Of a stretch of 64,000 bases of DNA, positions 11,132 through 24,173 are shown piece after piece. The stretch's first letter is position 1. Each line of letters begins with the position of its first letter. The notes beneath the pieces are model-generated. The model had not been told where the DNA came from. It saw only the letters and a program-made list of their open reading frames with translations, and did not search any database. The stretch lies in contig OZ038422.1 in NCBI GenBank assembly GCA_964036155.1, positions 32,945,201 to 33,009,200 of the forward strand, read 5' to 3'. The translations under genes were made by a program, and so were the position numbers. The DNA is from Diploscapter coronatus (Eukaryota > Nematoda > Chromadorea > Rhabditida > Rhabditidae).

Positions 11132-14100
11132 TGCAATTTCATGCACTTAACAATGAATCTGTGTGTCTTCTAAGAGGATATTTCTTGATCATCAGGAAAT
11201 CTGACAATTTAGACTCCATTAGCAACATTTTAAGGATATTTTTTTGGCTATTCTGATTTAATTGTTTATATTTCGAGCATATTCCTTGATCATTCGGAAA
11301 CACATTAAGGAATAGACAGATCTTTGTTGTGAACATCAATCAAAAAGTTAGAAATTTTAAGGTTGCTTTAAATAGTCGGAAGGATGGATGAAGAAAACTC
11401 TTTGTTCTTTATATTCCTTGGATATAGTCCAAAACTTCTTCTAAGTAAATCAGATTCTGGTGAAGTTTGGTTTAGGAATCTCATTCCTACACAATCCTAG
11501 AGCATGTACTTGGTCGTTCATATTATGGAGTATAAAGTCCGAAAGTTTCTGAAATCATCCATCCAAAAATTGTGATCACTCTCCACGATGCATTCATTTA
11601 AAATTCTACGAGTTTCTCTTTCATCGCAATTTTAGGCCCAAATCCACATTTGTCGTGTTTTCACATTCCCATACGCGTATCTTCCCTTACACTTTGTGAA
11701 TGTTAATGACAGCTATATAAAAGCGCGCATCTGATTTAGAATATGCTCAACTTTGGACTTGTTTTCATCATCTAAAACAGACTCCAGAAGGAGTAGGACC
11801 AAGAATAAAATTATGCAAAAGTGCCGTGTAGTTTAGACTATGAGTATATTGCTATCAAGCGTTGATGCTTTGTTACCAACGCCATTTCTTCCTCTTATTC
11901 TATTTTTTCATAATCCCTGTCTGGTAGCAAAATACTCCTAGTCCATAGTTAATTACTTCTATTTTCAATTAATCTACGTCAAGTCTAAATTAGTTCTGTC
12001 GATTTTTCAGATTGAGTTGTAATTTTGTATTTTTTAAATTTTAATGAGTTTTTTTGTGTGCCTTCGCAAATTCACATCCGTAATTTGAGTCGTTCCAAAT
12101 TTTTATAAACCCATAAAACGTAAAAGACATTTCAGACTGCGTGTGGGCTAAAAATTTCAATTTAAGTTGCTTATTTCCCCTACAGGTGCATTTTGTCTAC
12201 TCTAACTTTAAATATCATCTAAGATGGCGTTTATATCGCTACGAGTTCATTTATGTTTGATATTTCATTGTGCAAGTTTTAATGCATACGAAATGAACCG
12301 TTTTTTTTCTAAACTATTTTGAATCTATCACGGAAATAGAGAATTTTTAAATATCAATCAGCAATACTTAAAAGTGTAAAGATATGTTTATCATTTCAAA
12401 TATTTGTTGACTTATCCAAAAATACTTGAAATTACTATCTAAAAATGAATTTTTTCATCTCTGATTATCATTTAATGGTCTAAAAATTTCAAGTTATTCG
12501 AGAAAAACATTTAATATATATCATTTCTTTAAGATTAGATGAATCATACGATTATCTATCTCATTTTTAGCTTCTAGACAAAATTATTCGCTTTTTCGGA
12601 ATAATATAAGCACGTTCTAGATTTATCATGTAGAAAACCTAAATTATGACTTGTCGCACTTACAAGAAGGAAATAGTGATTACTGGTTTTGTCTCTTGAA
12701 TTTCGATTTGATTTATTACGATTTGATTTGAGAAATCCGAAATTTGCACAATATAAAGTCCGGTATATCTTCTAAAAATCTCGAAAATTTGATGACTCAG
12801 TTAAATTTCATGCACTTTTCCTAAGTGATAAATTCAGTGATACTTAAACATCTTTAGATACTCATAATTATGTTTTGATGCCATTAAAGCTGTTATTTTT
12901 CGAATAGGTATGAATTTCATTTAAAACTTATAGCGTAAATGACATGCTTATGGCGATTTTAATCTAATAAATGTTTGGCTATTTAGTTCATAGCGCTAAA
13001 TCTAAATTTTAGGACCTTAAAAATGCACAGAATCACGTAAATTTGATAAATTTTGGCAGAGATTTGTTTTTCGAAAATTCCAAAATTTCCTGGATTTTGG
13101 CTAATTTACCGAAGATTACGATGTATTTTGAGTTCTACCTTCCTATTTTGCTACTATTTTTCGGGGAAAAGTTTTGCACAAATAACTTAATTTTTAACTC
13201 GACTTCTGGGATGAAAGGATGCATAATTTTCCAAAAAATTTGTATTCTTCCGGCGTTTTATAGTCGAATTTTGGGCGTTTACGTCAATAGTTTAAATTTT
13301 AGATTATTTTTCGCTAATTAATTGAATCGTTTATCTTAGTGTCTACTTTTTTATTCTGAATTCTTAATGTGTCTGTCAACTTATGAAATTTTCAACTCAG
13401 AACATGAGAATTTTCGGTTTTTTTCTGAAAAGTTTAGCTAAATATCTGCGAAATTTTCTGGTAGACCAATTTTTGCATTTCAAAATTTATGTTTTTGAAA
13501 ATATTCCCGATTTTTAATATCTTCCTTATTTATGAATCTGGTGGTGTAGCATCCCGCCTTTAGGGTAAACAAAAAGATGGCATAACGCATTATATTGGCT
13601 ACTATCAAAACATGCCAAATATAAGTATAACTAAACCAAGTCCCCAACTAAGCAATGTGGAAAACAATATTATATCTTTATTTTCCACCACACTAAATTC
13701 AAGAAGCTGACATAGACTTTTGGAAAATTCTCAGATACCCTTGAGAGCAATTTATTATTTAACGGTATTATTATTTTGATAGACCATCATAACAAATATA
13801 CTGAATCCTATGATATTTTGTTTTATTAGAACTTGAGCGATAAATACCCATAAAAATTTCGCATATTCCAGGAATCAAGAAGATTCTTGATACTCGGAAT
13901 TTCCAGACAAACCTAGAAACTTTGACACTTCCTATTTTTGGCCATCAATAGCAATCAAGTTATAAAGTCCGTTTCCTTCTCTGAAACATTTTTGGTCTGT
14001 TTTAAATTTTTATGCAAACTACATCTATGTTTGGTGCACCAGAGCAGAAGACCAAAAACGACAAACCTTCGAAAAATTTCTGATTTAAAATTCAAATTTC

Positions 14101-15940
14101 GGGAATTTTGCAAGAAAACCCTCATTTTCATGCATGTTTGCAGTTGTTTCTGCTCGAAATTATCGCTAATTACGTAAGCTCCACTTCACCACTTTTTTGT
14201 TTAAAAAAACATTGTTGAAGATACGATTAATTTGCACAGAAAAACTGCGAAAAAACTCAGAAAACGCGCAAGATTCGGCGGGAAGAAAGACGAACCCCGC
14301 GGCTAAGCTAATTATGAGGACTAGCCTTGAGAAATTTTGGGGCGGGGCGGACTAGAAAGTTTCAGATTTTCGAGAATTTCGGATAGAATTTCATTCTCCG
14401 AACCAAAATTTCAAAGAATAACTCTGTTTTTTTTTCATACGTTAAGCCTGAATTTTAACATCAAGCTTTTTTTTTTAATTCTGTTAAATTTTGTGACTTA
14501 TTATAAGTTTTATATAGAATTGTAGCTCTTGTCTGGACTATAAGTTGACATTAATCTTATTTCAAAATGTCAAGATTTTTTAGAAGAAATTAGAGGTTAA
14601 AATTGCCGTTCCTTTTAATATTATATCATTGTCCTCTACGTAGCATGCAAACTCGGGTCCTAGGATTATGCCTTAGGATAAACTCGATTTCGAGGGTCTA
14701 TTCGCACGTACTCTGATGCACTGCCCTGATGATGCACAAATTTAAAGCAACTCGATTTCCCCTTTCTTTCCTTCAAAAATTTTGAGAGCAGTTTCAAACG
14801 TCTCGAAACTTCAGTTTATTCTTATTTTTATTTTAAAATAATAGCTCATCATTTCATATCTAAAATATCTTTATTTTTACCACCCTATTAAAACTAGAAG
14901 TTTCAGAGCATATTCATTACTTCGGCTTAGAAGTTATTTATTTCGAGGTCATCGAGACTTATGAAATGAAAACCACTTCACTTGGATTTTTGTTAGTACC
15001 AAGACTTAGATCTTAGGTTTTGTATATCATAAGATTGTTTAGATGATCATTTAGTAACCTTGAATCTGGTGTTTCGATTAAAAAGTCGCTAATTTGATAA
15101 TCCGGTACTACGTTTGATCGTCTTTTCTCTCTCTAAAATAATTTCCACCATTTGCGGATTATGAGTTCCGGAAGAAAGCTCAGAACGAGGAAGTATCTGC
15201 TCTTTCTCAAAAGAAGTTCTCACATTTTCATAGCGTTGCAATATTTTACCCTATTTATTAATTCATCGCTCTGGCAAAACTCGACAAAAGTTTAATTCAA
15301 ACCGAGTTTCTTTATTTTGTGCCATTTAGGAATATGATAAAATTATCTTCCAATTTTCTTTCTTGATTAGCTATTCCTTTATTTTAACCTCTAAGGATAC
15401 TAGGAACGTTTCTAAATGCGCTAGTTTTTCATATCTTTCGATAGTTAGATTAGTCTGACGTTAGAAATTTTGCGCTTTTATGGATGAATGGAGATATGAG
15501 CTATGGGGTAATTGAAAACAATGGATCAAGGTTCAAAATTATCAAGAGAAAAGTTGTTCTCGGATCAACTTCAATGCAAAAAACAAACTCAACTTTAATT
15601 TAACTTCATCCAAAGATTCAGATAGAACTCTAACTTCAATCTATAACCCAATAAGGCTGCGTGAAGTTGAAAATTTGCAAAAATCCGAAGTCGAATTCGA
15701 ATTAGAAGCTTAGCTCAGATTTGTGGCTTAATACAATTGAAGCTAGGGCTTAGGATCTTCAAGAAAAAACTTTCGAATTAAGGGGTAATTTGGAAACCGC
15801 AATGCATTATGACACAGGGCATGACGAAATGATGTAAGAAATGATATCGTATTGTACCCTCCTTGAACGTATTTTGTATATTTAATAACGTCTTACCGTT
15901 TCCAACTAGCTCTCAAAGAGTTATTGCACCAGTCAAATGA

Positions 15941-16122
15941 AGTGACAGTTCGTGTGTTAAAGCGTGTTTTGCGAGAAATGCGCGTCACGACTATGTGCCG
16001 AGAGGGAGAGACTAAAGCGCAGAGAAAGGAGATTTAGCAGAGGACAATTGGAACGGTGGATACGCAATTTTCTCTACGTTTCTCGCGCTTCCTCGCTATT
16101 TTTCGACACACGAGCTTTCACT
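15941..16122. repeat. Inverted-repeat element, about 180 bp
   Basis: Left arm AGTGACAGTTCGTGTGTTAA; the right arm in reverse complement reads AGTGAAAGCTCGTGTGTCGA. Beyond this the arms diverge but share GCGAGAAA blocks. Purine-rich interior, no coding capacity, single copy seen here. Confidence 0.55.
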
Positions 16123-16634
16123 TAATTTGACCGAAGCAATATTTTTGTCCAACTTCCAAATCAACCTAGACAGATTGATAATTCTTGTGAGACTGAAGAT
16201 TCTCAATCGTCTAATCTCCGTCGTAAAGTAGGCGAGGCCTTTTGAATAATTTTGACGTCGACTTAGTAATGCTCGTGCGAACGAAAGAAAACGTTGCACC
16301 ATTTTTGGCGTTTTACTTTTTTCTGCTGAAGTTTTCTTGGATGAGTGACCATATTATGGTCTGCATAGGCTTAATGAAATGGAATAATGAAATGTCGGTC
16401 TGGAAGAACTCCAGGGGGAGTTAAGGCAATTGTAACAGAAAATCATGGCTTTTGCTAGGTAATGAAGACCAAGCTTGTACTAGTTATAAAAAATCGTTCA
16501 CCATAAGAGGCTCAGCCTGGATTTGACTCTATAAGGCTCTTCAGCAAATTATTTGAACTCATTTTTTCTAGTTTATAGTAAGGAATCTCGTGAAAGTTAA
16601 AGTGGATTTAGATCCATGAGCTTCTATCTTTCGA

Positions 16635-16793
16635 TATTGTTGATGCTGGAATCCGGGAGATCGAAAATGGGGGAGAAAGAATGATTTTAGGCCAGTCTTT
16701 TTCACGTGCTATTTCTCGATGTTCTAACCACTAAAAGTAACTATGCATCACTTTACACATCTCCCAGATTTCGGCATCAACAATACGTATCCA
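16635..16793. repeat. TIR element B, copy 2
   Basis: Shares AGATCGAAAATGGGGGAGAA, GTGCTATTTCTCGATGTTCT and CCAGATTTCGGCATCAAC with the copies at 9577 and 47479; the ends are TTGTTGATGC inverted. Confidence 0.8.
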
Positions 16794-18339
16794 GAGGTGG
16801 ACTTCTAACTTAGCGGGATTTTTATATTATAGGTTTAATGATAAGAATGGAACTACTACTCTGACCCAACATTTTTATTTTTCCTATTTTCAGAAGTATT
16901 TTCTATCATCGGCACTTTATGATAATGTCCTAAGCTCATACCACTGCTATGCCATAAAACTGCTAATGCGCGCTTTGCAACATAGGATTTCCGAGAATTA
17001 GTCCAAGCTACACACAACACTTTTCCAGACCAATTAGCCTATTCAGGCACCTCTAGCTGATTTAAGCAGGTAACTTTATTCATCATCACTCTAATTATAA
17101 CTTAATGGTCACCAAGCATTTGCACATTTTTATGTTATTCAACAAAAAGTAGTGAAATCAACTTTGCCTAGAACGTTGCTATTTTGTTGATCATAATTGC
17201 TGTTTCGTTATTCTTCTGTTTTTCTCTTATTCATGCCCCGCGCATACTTCTGTCATTATATAATCTCATTTACCAATGTAATTAAATCCTAGAGAATCCA
17301 TGCTTAATGCTATAAGATATTCAGGGAATAGTGTTCGGGATAGTTTTGAACCCGATTAAAACATATTATATGTGCCGTTGACGGATGAGTTATCCGCTGT
17401 TTGTATAAAGATGCAAAAAGTTAATCCATCCCTTGTTTTCTTTGATTCGGAGTATATTTCGGACTTTTGCGCGTCTGCGTCCTTGTTTTGTGGGGTATTT
17501 TGCAATTTCCTGCTTCTTCACCGCAGAATTTCTCGTTTATTTATCTTTCACCACCGCCTTTTTTGCCGTCGCTTTCTGGATTATTTGCCACAGTGGAAGA
17601 GCGTGCGCTACGTAATGCAGAGCCACTAAATATGCTGTCCCAGGAAATTATCGATATTAGCGGATGTCTCTCTTTTCGAAAAGTCCATTTCAATTTTTAT
17701 GGAAGTTCTTTGAGATGGCCGTTTTTGAGATGACTCTTTGAAAATCTTGCTATAACCGAAAATTCACATTTCCTACGTTTTAATAAGTCTAGAACTTGTT
17801 TTTGACCTACCAACGACATAAGTTTTTTTTATGAGTTTACGAGTTTGTTATTATTATCATAGTAATTCATGGCTTGATGAAAACTCACTATAGGTACAAC
17901 TCTAGTACTTTTCATATGAAACTCATATATTTTATATTTAGAGATTAAAGTTTTTATCATAGTATTTTTCTCCGAATCTGATCACTAATTCCGATTTTTT
18001 ATGTGCTGAACCCTTCTATTTCCCGGATTATTTTATAATTCCCTAGATTTGAACCCTGAGGATATTCGCCATCTTCTGTTCTTTAGATAAGACCATATAA
18101 ATCTCAGATCCATGTCATATTCTCATGCCCAATAAAAATTGCCTAGTCCATTCATATCACCTACTTATGACTGGATTAAGCTTATTGCGTAACTTTAAAC
18201 ATTCAACCATGAGATTGGTAAATCTTTGCCTTCTACTTTAAAAATTTTTGAACCTATTATCTTTGATTTGTCGAAATTAAGTAATACCTTGCTTTATTCA
18301 TTCATACCCCCTTGTCCCTCAAAAAGAAGACTTTTTCAG

Positions 18340-18452
18340 AAGGAGGAAGAAGATATACTTGCGAGATTGACCACTACTCTATGTCGTTCTCTACGTCTTT
18401 GCCCTTTGTATTTATTTCATATTGCGCCTTTCGCGGATACGCGCCCCGCCTC
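18340..18452. repeat. Repeat D, copy 1
   Basis: Core GCGAGATTGACCACTACTCT...CTACGTCTTTGCCC...TTCGCGGATACGC is shared with 54638-54740. A weaker match lies near 57900-58010. Confidence 0.6.
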
Positions 18453-19450
18453 TCTCGGCGAAAGTCTTTAAAAGGCAATGAAAAGTATCGTCGAGTTAAA
18501 TTCTTTACGTCAAACTTTGTGTCCAATTTTTCTAGATTCAAACAACTCATGCTGAACCCCATACACAAATCAGCACATCAGGAACATGGCTGAATGTATT
18601 CTTCTTTGCCTTTAGAACTTTAATACTTCTTTAAACATGGACAAGTCAAATTGTTCTTGATTCCCAGGATTAATAATACTCTTTATTAATTTCATCTCAA
18701 GCCCTAGATTTCACCATCACTGAAGAAGTGTCAGAGATTCGTGAATAATTCCCCAGAAGTCTTCCTCTTACTATTGTTACCTTTCAAAACAAGATATTTT
18801 TCGCTTCCAAAAACCCGTTATGAATATTCTACCATTTGTTCAGAGGACCATCGCAACTGCGATAAACTTATTCTAAATTTTCTTGGATTTGTAAATTTTT
18901 ATCACTTTTTTTCCAGGGGCAGCGCTTTTACATCCGGGAATTTTCTGCAGCCTTTCGCCTGACAAATTGGCCTCTGACATGTCACTTTTCGAGATCAAAA
19001 GTCCTCTTGGTCTCTATAATAACCGGACACATCTGCATTGTTCATTTTCTCGGAAGAGTTTTCCTGTGCATCCCTAATTCGAGATCATATATAAGGTCGC
19101 CTACCTCGCGTATTTTGACATTTATGCATTTCATCATCATGCTCAACATATTTCATCTATAAATTCCGGCTTTTTATGTCACATTTCAAACTTGCACACG
19201 ATTCTATTCAAGTCCTGCCGAATTTTTAGCTTTATCATCAAGTCAAGTTTTCCGGGTCTAAAACTTGTCGTGCTTTTTATTCATATAGCTTGACCAGGTA
19301 CTCTCGAGTGATTTCAAGCTCCAGAAAGAAACGCTCTCGAATTTCCTGATCAATAGTGTTTAGAGAATCATTTTCTGAGCGTTTTCGTCATATTTCGAAT
19401 TTTCCTGTCTAAAGCAAAAAACTCCAGGAGCCAGATTCATATTGCAGATA

Positions 19451-21768
19451 ATGGACGCCGATAGTGTTCGGACGTTCCTATATGAAGTCTGTATTCCGCT
19501 TATTCTGATACTCTGCCTACTAGCTATCACTCTGAATGGCATAATTCTGGCTAGTCGGTAAATAATTCAACACTTGTTTCTACCTTTAAATTTAAATGAT
19601 AAAGTCAACCAAAAATGACGGTTCGCAAATCTTATAACCTAAAAATTTGAATCCATAATACGGGAAAACGCTTCTCTATCATCTACTAATCATACTTTAT
19701 TCCAATAAGTTGTAAGATTTGCGAATATCATTAATATTATAAGCTAAGAATAGAATTAGGCCTAAAATGATAATTTATGACGTGCTTCCATTTTCAGATG
19801 TTATGTGCATTCGCGATCGACCTCGCTCGAATTGACATATTCGCTGGCGCTGTCAGATACCTATACAAGTTTCGTAATTGCCCTGTCGCTGTTGACAAAT
19901 AGCTATTTTCCGGTTGTTTTCGACATCGCACCGTCCTTTTGCTTCTCACTCACATTGGAGGTAGGATAATTGCTGGCAGTTAAATTAATTTTATGCTAAT
20001 AGGTTGAAAAATTCGCGACTCACTGTATTTATCGTATTTTTATTCATACCTATTTTTCATAGTCAAAAAAGAAAGTGGCAATTACAAAAAGGGCGAGGAT
20101 AGTGACTAGAAAGAGCTAGAAATTCATCAAATAGGGCAAACCTTATGATTTATTCTATGAAATTTTGAGGTTTTTCAACATACATTTCCTAAGCCTATGA
20201 TTATATAGGATAAACGAAAACTGCATTAATACCCCTCAATAGAAACAAATTCCACCAACTTTTATGCCCAAACTAGAGCATTGTTTACAAAGCAAATTGG
20301 CTTGAAAGCGTCGAAAATCGCCTCTCGTTGGAGTGTTCTTCGAATTTCCTGGACTCTTCAAAAATGCAATGACTAATTTTTCGTCACACTTGACGTTACG
20401 AATTTCACGAAACACATCAATATTTTGTGCACACTATATTTTAATGGGGCTTTTCATAAGTTATTGAAAAACAATAATTCAGAGTTTGATTTTTAGTTTA
20501 GAGAGCATATTTCAAACAGAAGTTCTTGGGACACTTATAAAATTCTACTTTAATGTATCGTCATAGCTAAGAGATAGCTTAAGATTTTCATCAACGATGG
20601 CAAAAATTTTGACAGATTCATCATCAATCCTTCAAAATATCAACGCGTTTCGCGGAAGAGATTAACTAAATTTCAGGCCTTCCGCACCGGCGGCCTGCTT
20701 ACGGGTGTTCTGCACATTACCGCACTGGCCTGCGTGCACTACCTTCAAATCAAGCGACCGTTCGACCACACGACAGTGTTCACTCTTAAGCATGCTCACA
20801 TGTTGGCCCTGGTTATTTGGATCGTACCTCCGATAGCGTTAATCCTCTACTTCTCCATGTGGCCTGGACAAGGCTACAGGTATCTGTTTCATTTCTTCAA
20901 GTTATTGCAGTTTTCGTCACCATCAACAAAATTCGGTGGCTTTAAGCCTGTATAAATTAGCCAAAGAAGCCGATCTTCAATCAGTGAATTCTCACGTTCC
21001 CTTTGAAATTCAGAGATCCAACCTGCCAGGACAACTCCTTCTACAATAAATTGCCCTTCCGAGCTCAAATTTCATCCTTCATCATGATTCTGATTCTCAT
21101 CACGTGTATTGTGTACTGGTTGATGCTACTCAAGATTGGGCAGGTCAGAAATAAAAAAAAGGTCTGAATTTGACCCACCAGAGATTTAGGTTCGTTCCAA
21201 AACTACAGGAGCGTCATCAAGCAGAAGTCGAAGGACCTTGGCGACCGCAACGTTGATTTTTGGCACATTTTTGTTCGGATGGATGCCTGCATCGATACTT
21301 TTCTTGCTGGGGGCGGAAGGGATGCCTTTGTATGAGTAAGTACCGAGTTTTTCAGTCAGATTTTTTGTTTCTAAATCCTCTACATTATCTCTTTTTCAGC
21401 TTATTTTACTTCTACAGTGACTGAGGGTCTTTAAAACAAGCTAGAAAAATTAAAAGTCCAGAAGTTCATCGCGTTCAGCATCTTATCATTCAGTCTCTTC
21501 GATGTTCCCGAGAGATTGAGAAAATCCTAAGAAATTTTGGATATTTAGAAACCGATCCCTCCTGCTGAATGTGATGGCGATAGTCTCGCTGATCAACATC
21601 ATGCTCAAGTCGCTGACAAACCCGGTGATCTACGCGACGCGGATTCCAGAAATTAGGCAATTCGTCGCAAAGAACATCTGCCTGAGATGCTTCGCTTATA
21701 ATGCAGCAGCCACGCAAAGGGAGTCGGCCCCACTGAGGAGTCCCACCACAACGAGCTCCAAGGCTTGA
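19451..21768 (+). CDS. Orphan rhodopsin-class (class A) G protein-coupled receptor
   Basis: Six exons (19451-19557, 19798-19960, 20677-20879, 21014-21143, 21190-21335, 21549-21768) give 969 nt, 322 residues. Seven hydrophobic segments are visible. TM2 carries SLALSD (the conserved Asp), TM6 FLFGWMP and TM7 SLTNPVIYATR (NPxxY). A cysteine in TM3 and one in extracellular loop 2 (DPTCQDN) could form the usual disulfide. The DRY motif is absent: the position reads ACVHYLQIKRP. The N-terminus is very short (about 10 residues) and the C-tail is rich in Ser, Thr and Ala. TTGCAG lies 4 nt before the ATG and may be a trans-splice acceptor. The ligand is unknown; a small-molecule or peptide receptor are both possible. 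Confidence 0.8.
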
Positions 21769-21847
21769 AGTAACCTTGGGAGTCGTAATTTCAAGACCTA
21801 TGGAGTGTATTGCTTTCTTCTGTACAAGTTTTACTCTTTTTCATCAA

Positions 21848-22100
21848 ACTCTGGCCCTGTCTCGCGTTTTTCTAGCTTCTCATTCGCTCTCTCGCTTTCA
21901 AACATTCTCTCGTGTATCTGCTAAATTTGCCAAAAATTATTGAATGGGAGAAAGTCGTGGCCATTGCCAAATGGTATTTATCTTACTATTGTGCTACAGT
22001 CACTTTACTCTGCTCACCAACTAAAGAGATGCCCTCGCGAGAGAATGTTTGAAAGTGAGAGCGCGAATGAGAAGCTAGAAAAGTGGAAGCCAGAGCCCGA
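21848..22100. repeat. TIR element E, copy 1
   Basis: Long terminal inverted repeats: left CTCTGGCCCTGTCTCGCG then TTCTAGCTTCTCATTCGC and TTTCAAACATTCTCTCG; the right arm is the inverse (CGAGAGAATGTTTGAAAG ... GAATGAGAAGCTAGAAAA ... GCCAGAGCCC). The interior GTGCTACAGTCACTTTACTC is shared with 48808-49090. Confidence 0.75.
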
Positions 22101-22623
22101 TTTCAGTGAAAACGGTATATGTTTTAATCCTTGAGAGAACTGTTTGGAAGCTCCAATCTCAAAACGTACAAACTGACAACTTTCTAGACATTCGATCAAT
22201 TGTCTAAGAATTGAAGGCATGATGATTTGAAGTCCCAAACATCATTTAAAAGTTGCATTAATCTAATCGAATTGTGATATCTAGCATTTGGTGAGACTAT
22301 TTCATACGGGTAAAGAAGATTTATTTGATAGAGAATAAATTATTTTATTAAGTTATTATTTGTTTGAAAGGAATGAGACTATGCCTTGAAATGTATTCGA
22401 TTGAGCAGTCGTTTGTAGGCCCAGACGCGTCGACGAAACTCTTCTAGGTTTTTCGCTCTCGGCATGACGCAGGGACCTCTGAGCAGGAAATTTTAATCAA
22501 GCCAGTAAATTTACATTTTGAACTTTTCGTTACTTCATAGCATGAAGAACTTAGTAAATTCATTAAATACATTTTTTTTTTCCAAATTATTCAAGACCCA
22601 AACAATTCAAAATTATTTATAGA

Positions 22624-22862
22624 AGCTTTCCCAGAAACGTTTACTTTTTTCGAGCGTCTCAAAATCTCTCCGTTTTTAATGCTGTCTCGCCTGTGCAAAA
22701 TACAAGCATAACGCAAAATGCGAGTCTTCTTCTATGGCAATACGATGTAGCGGATAGCGAGCTAGATTTTTTCTGCCCTTCCTGGACGATAAACCAAGGA
22801 TTAACAAAAAAAGGAGGGACGTGCAGAGAAGATCGAAAAAAGGTAGGTGTTTCTGGGAAAGC
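22624..22862. repeat. Inverted-repeat element, about 240 bp
   Basis: Left terminus GCTTTCCCAGAAAC and its exact inverse GTTTCTGGGAAAGC at the right. The interior shows no coding family. A single copy in this window. Confidence 0.55.
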
Positions 22863-22988
22863 CATGGTAGAAGAGGAACCTACCTATGAGGGTCGGCATT
22901 AACGACCCTTTCCGGACAATACAAACTATTCAGCTTGACCACATCCCATCTAAATCTCGCGATTTCTTTAAACCACTGAAAATCTCTC

Positions 22989-24173
22989 CTACTTCGTAAG
23001 CAATCCAACCCTTCTTCCAGCGCCGATGTCCGCATCGCTTCTGGCTGGGCAGTACTGGGTCAGACTGTACTTGTCGCGAGCCCACAGAGGCACGGTGATG
23101 CCTGATACCAAGATTTGAATTTAGGTACAACTAAGAAAAAGTAGTAACGAGCAATACAGTAACGCACAAATTATAATGAAGAAGTAATTTAAAAAAAAAA
23201 AGTCGTTTGTTCCTTTACTTCACCTAGCGTACACTATTTCATAGGCTACTGCGTTACTACGCTACTAACTCATCATATTGCCAACTCCGAGATATGGAAT
23301 TTCACGTACTCTCAGGATCAAACGGCCACTGCAACTGCTCTGGAGAAATCCATTGCTCGGCCACCAGTGGTACCGCACTAATATTTGAAAATTTGGCGAA
23401 AATCTAGGTAAAACGAAATTGAAGTACCCGAGAGGTTGGATGTAAGATGGGGCATCGGGTCTAGCCAGTTCACGCTTTATGCCTAAATCATGGAAATATA
23501 TAAAGAACAAAGTTGCAAAGATTTGCAAAATCCACGTGCCCATATATCGAACTAGCTGATCCATGACTTCTCCCCTCGAGTGATTGTAGGTGCCTTTCTC
23601 GAAAGCGTCTTGTGAAATGTAGAGAACCGTTCTCTGCACGATACTTTCGACCTTCGCGTCGGAATACGCTTAACTCCAGTCCTTTAAAAAATACTTTTTG
23701 ACGTTGAACCTGCGTAATTCCTGGATTTTCGGATCAACACGTATGGCTGATCGGAGTTCCATCTCTCACCGTCGTACCACTTCTTGTACGGCTGAAATTG
23801 GTCTTCTATTAAAATATAAGTCTCTAAAATAAAAAAATAAAAAATAGAAGCCTCCCGAACCCGTTCATGAAATTCAATACAAGTCCTTCTACCGATTTGA
23901 TAGAACGCATCTCTCAGAATCGTCTTTTCTTCGTCGGTCAGATTCGGCCAGAAGTACACTGTTTGAATGCGGTGCCTCAAAAAATGACCATTTGTTGAGG
24001 GCTCCGAAAAATTACCTGGTAACGGTTTCCTCGTACTCTTCATCGACGTCATTAGTGTCGATTTCCTGAGCCCTTTTCCGATGCCCGGAAAAGGCCTTAG
24101 GTCTACAGGCTGTTAGCGCTAACGCTATGTAGCATTTTAAAATAACGGATAAAATTAACAGTTTTAATAGCAT
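22989..24173 (-). CDS. Secreted astacin-like (M12A) protein lacking catalytic residues
   Basis: Seven exons (24016-24173, 23861-23975, 23710-23791, 23540-23668, 23428-23482, 23310-23377, 22989-23101) agree in phase and give 239 residues. A signal peptide (MLLKLLILSVILKCYIALAL) is followed by a short acidic propeptide with a furin-like GHRKRA site. The body resembles nematode astacins: DAFYQIGRRTCIEF, QPYVLIRKSRNYA, VLYISQDAFEKGT, ELARPDAPSYIQ, WPFDPES, DIGAGRRVGL. The zinc signature HExxHxxGxxH is replaced by NHSRGEVMD (only the first His remains), and the Met-turn SxMHY reads SITVPL. It is therefore probably a pseudoprotease, for example a binding or regulatory protein. The intron after 23540 needs a GC donor; an in-frame read-through of it is also open. 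Family call is moderate because the whole sequence is divergent. Confidence 0.55.

Larger units (their letters stand above)
11132..19450. other. 8.3-kb gene desert with scattered repeats
   Basis: No ORF here combines length, codon look and splice sites with a recognisable family. The sequence is AT-rich, with many TTTTCGAAATTTT-like oligomers around 12.9-14.2 kb. Identified repeats are element B copy 2 (16635-16793), a TIR element at 15941-16122 and repeat D (18340-18452). The region may hold regulatory sequence or fast-evolving or RNA genes that cannot be seen by eye. Confidence 0.5.
21769..22988. other. Convergent intergenic region with two inverted-repeat elements
   Basis: Lies between the 3' ends of the GPCR (+) and the astacin-like gene (-). 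It holds element E copy 1 (21848-22100) and an inverted-repeat element at 22624-22862. I see nothing else. Confidence 0.5.

Noticed and set aside
17372..17733. Overlapping frames of 60-88 codons in the gene desert
   Set aside because: Three overlapping frames, all of similar quality, no motif; typical of chance openings.
21401..21430. Small extra GPCR exon between 21335 and 21549
   Set aside because: The CTTATTTTACTTCTACA segment has splice-like borders but breaks phase with the last exon; direct joining of 21335 to 21549 keeps the frame and the TM7 motif.
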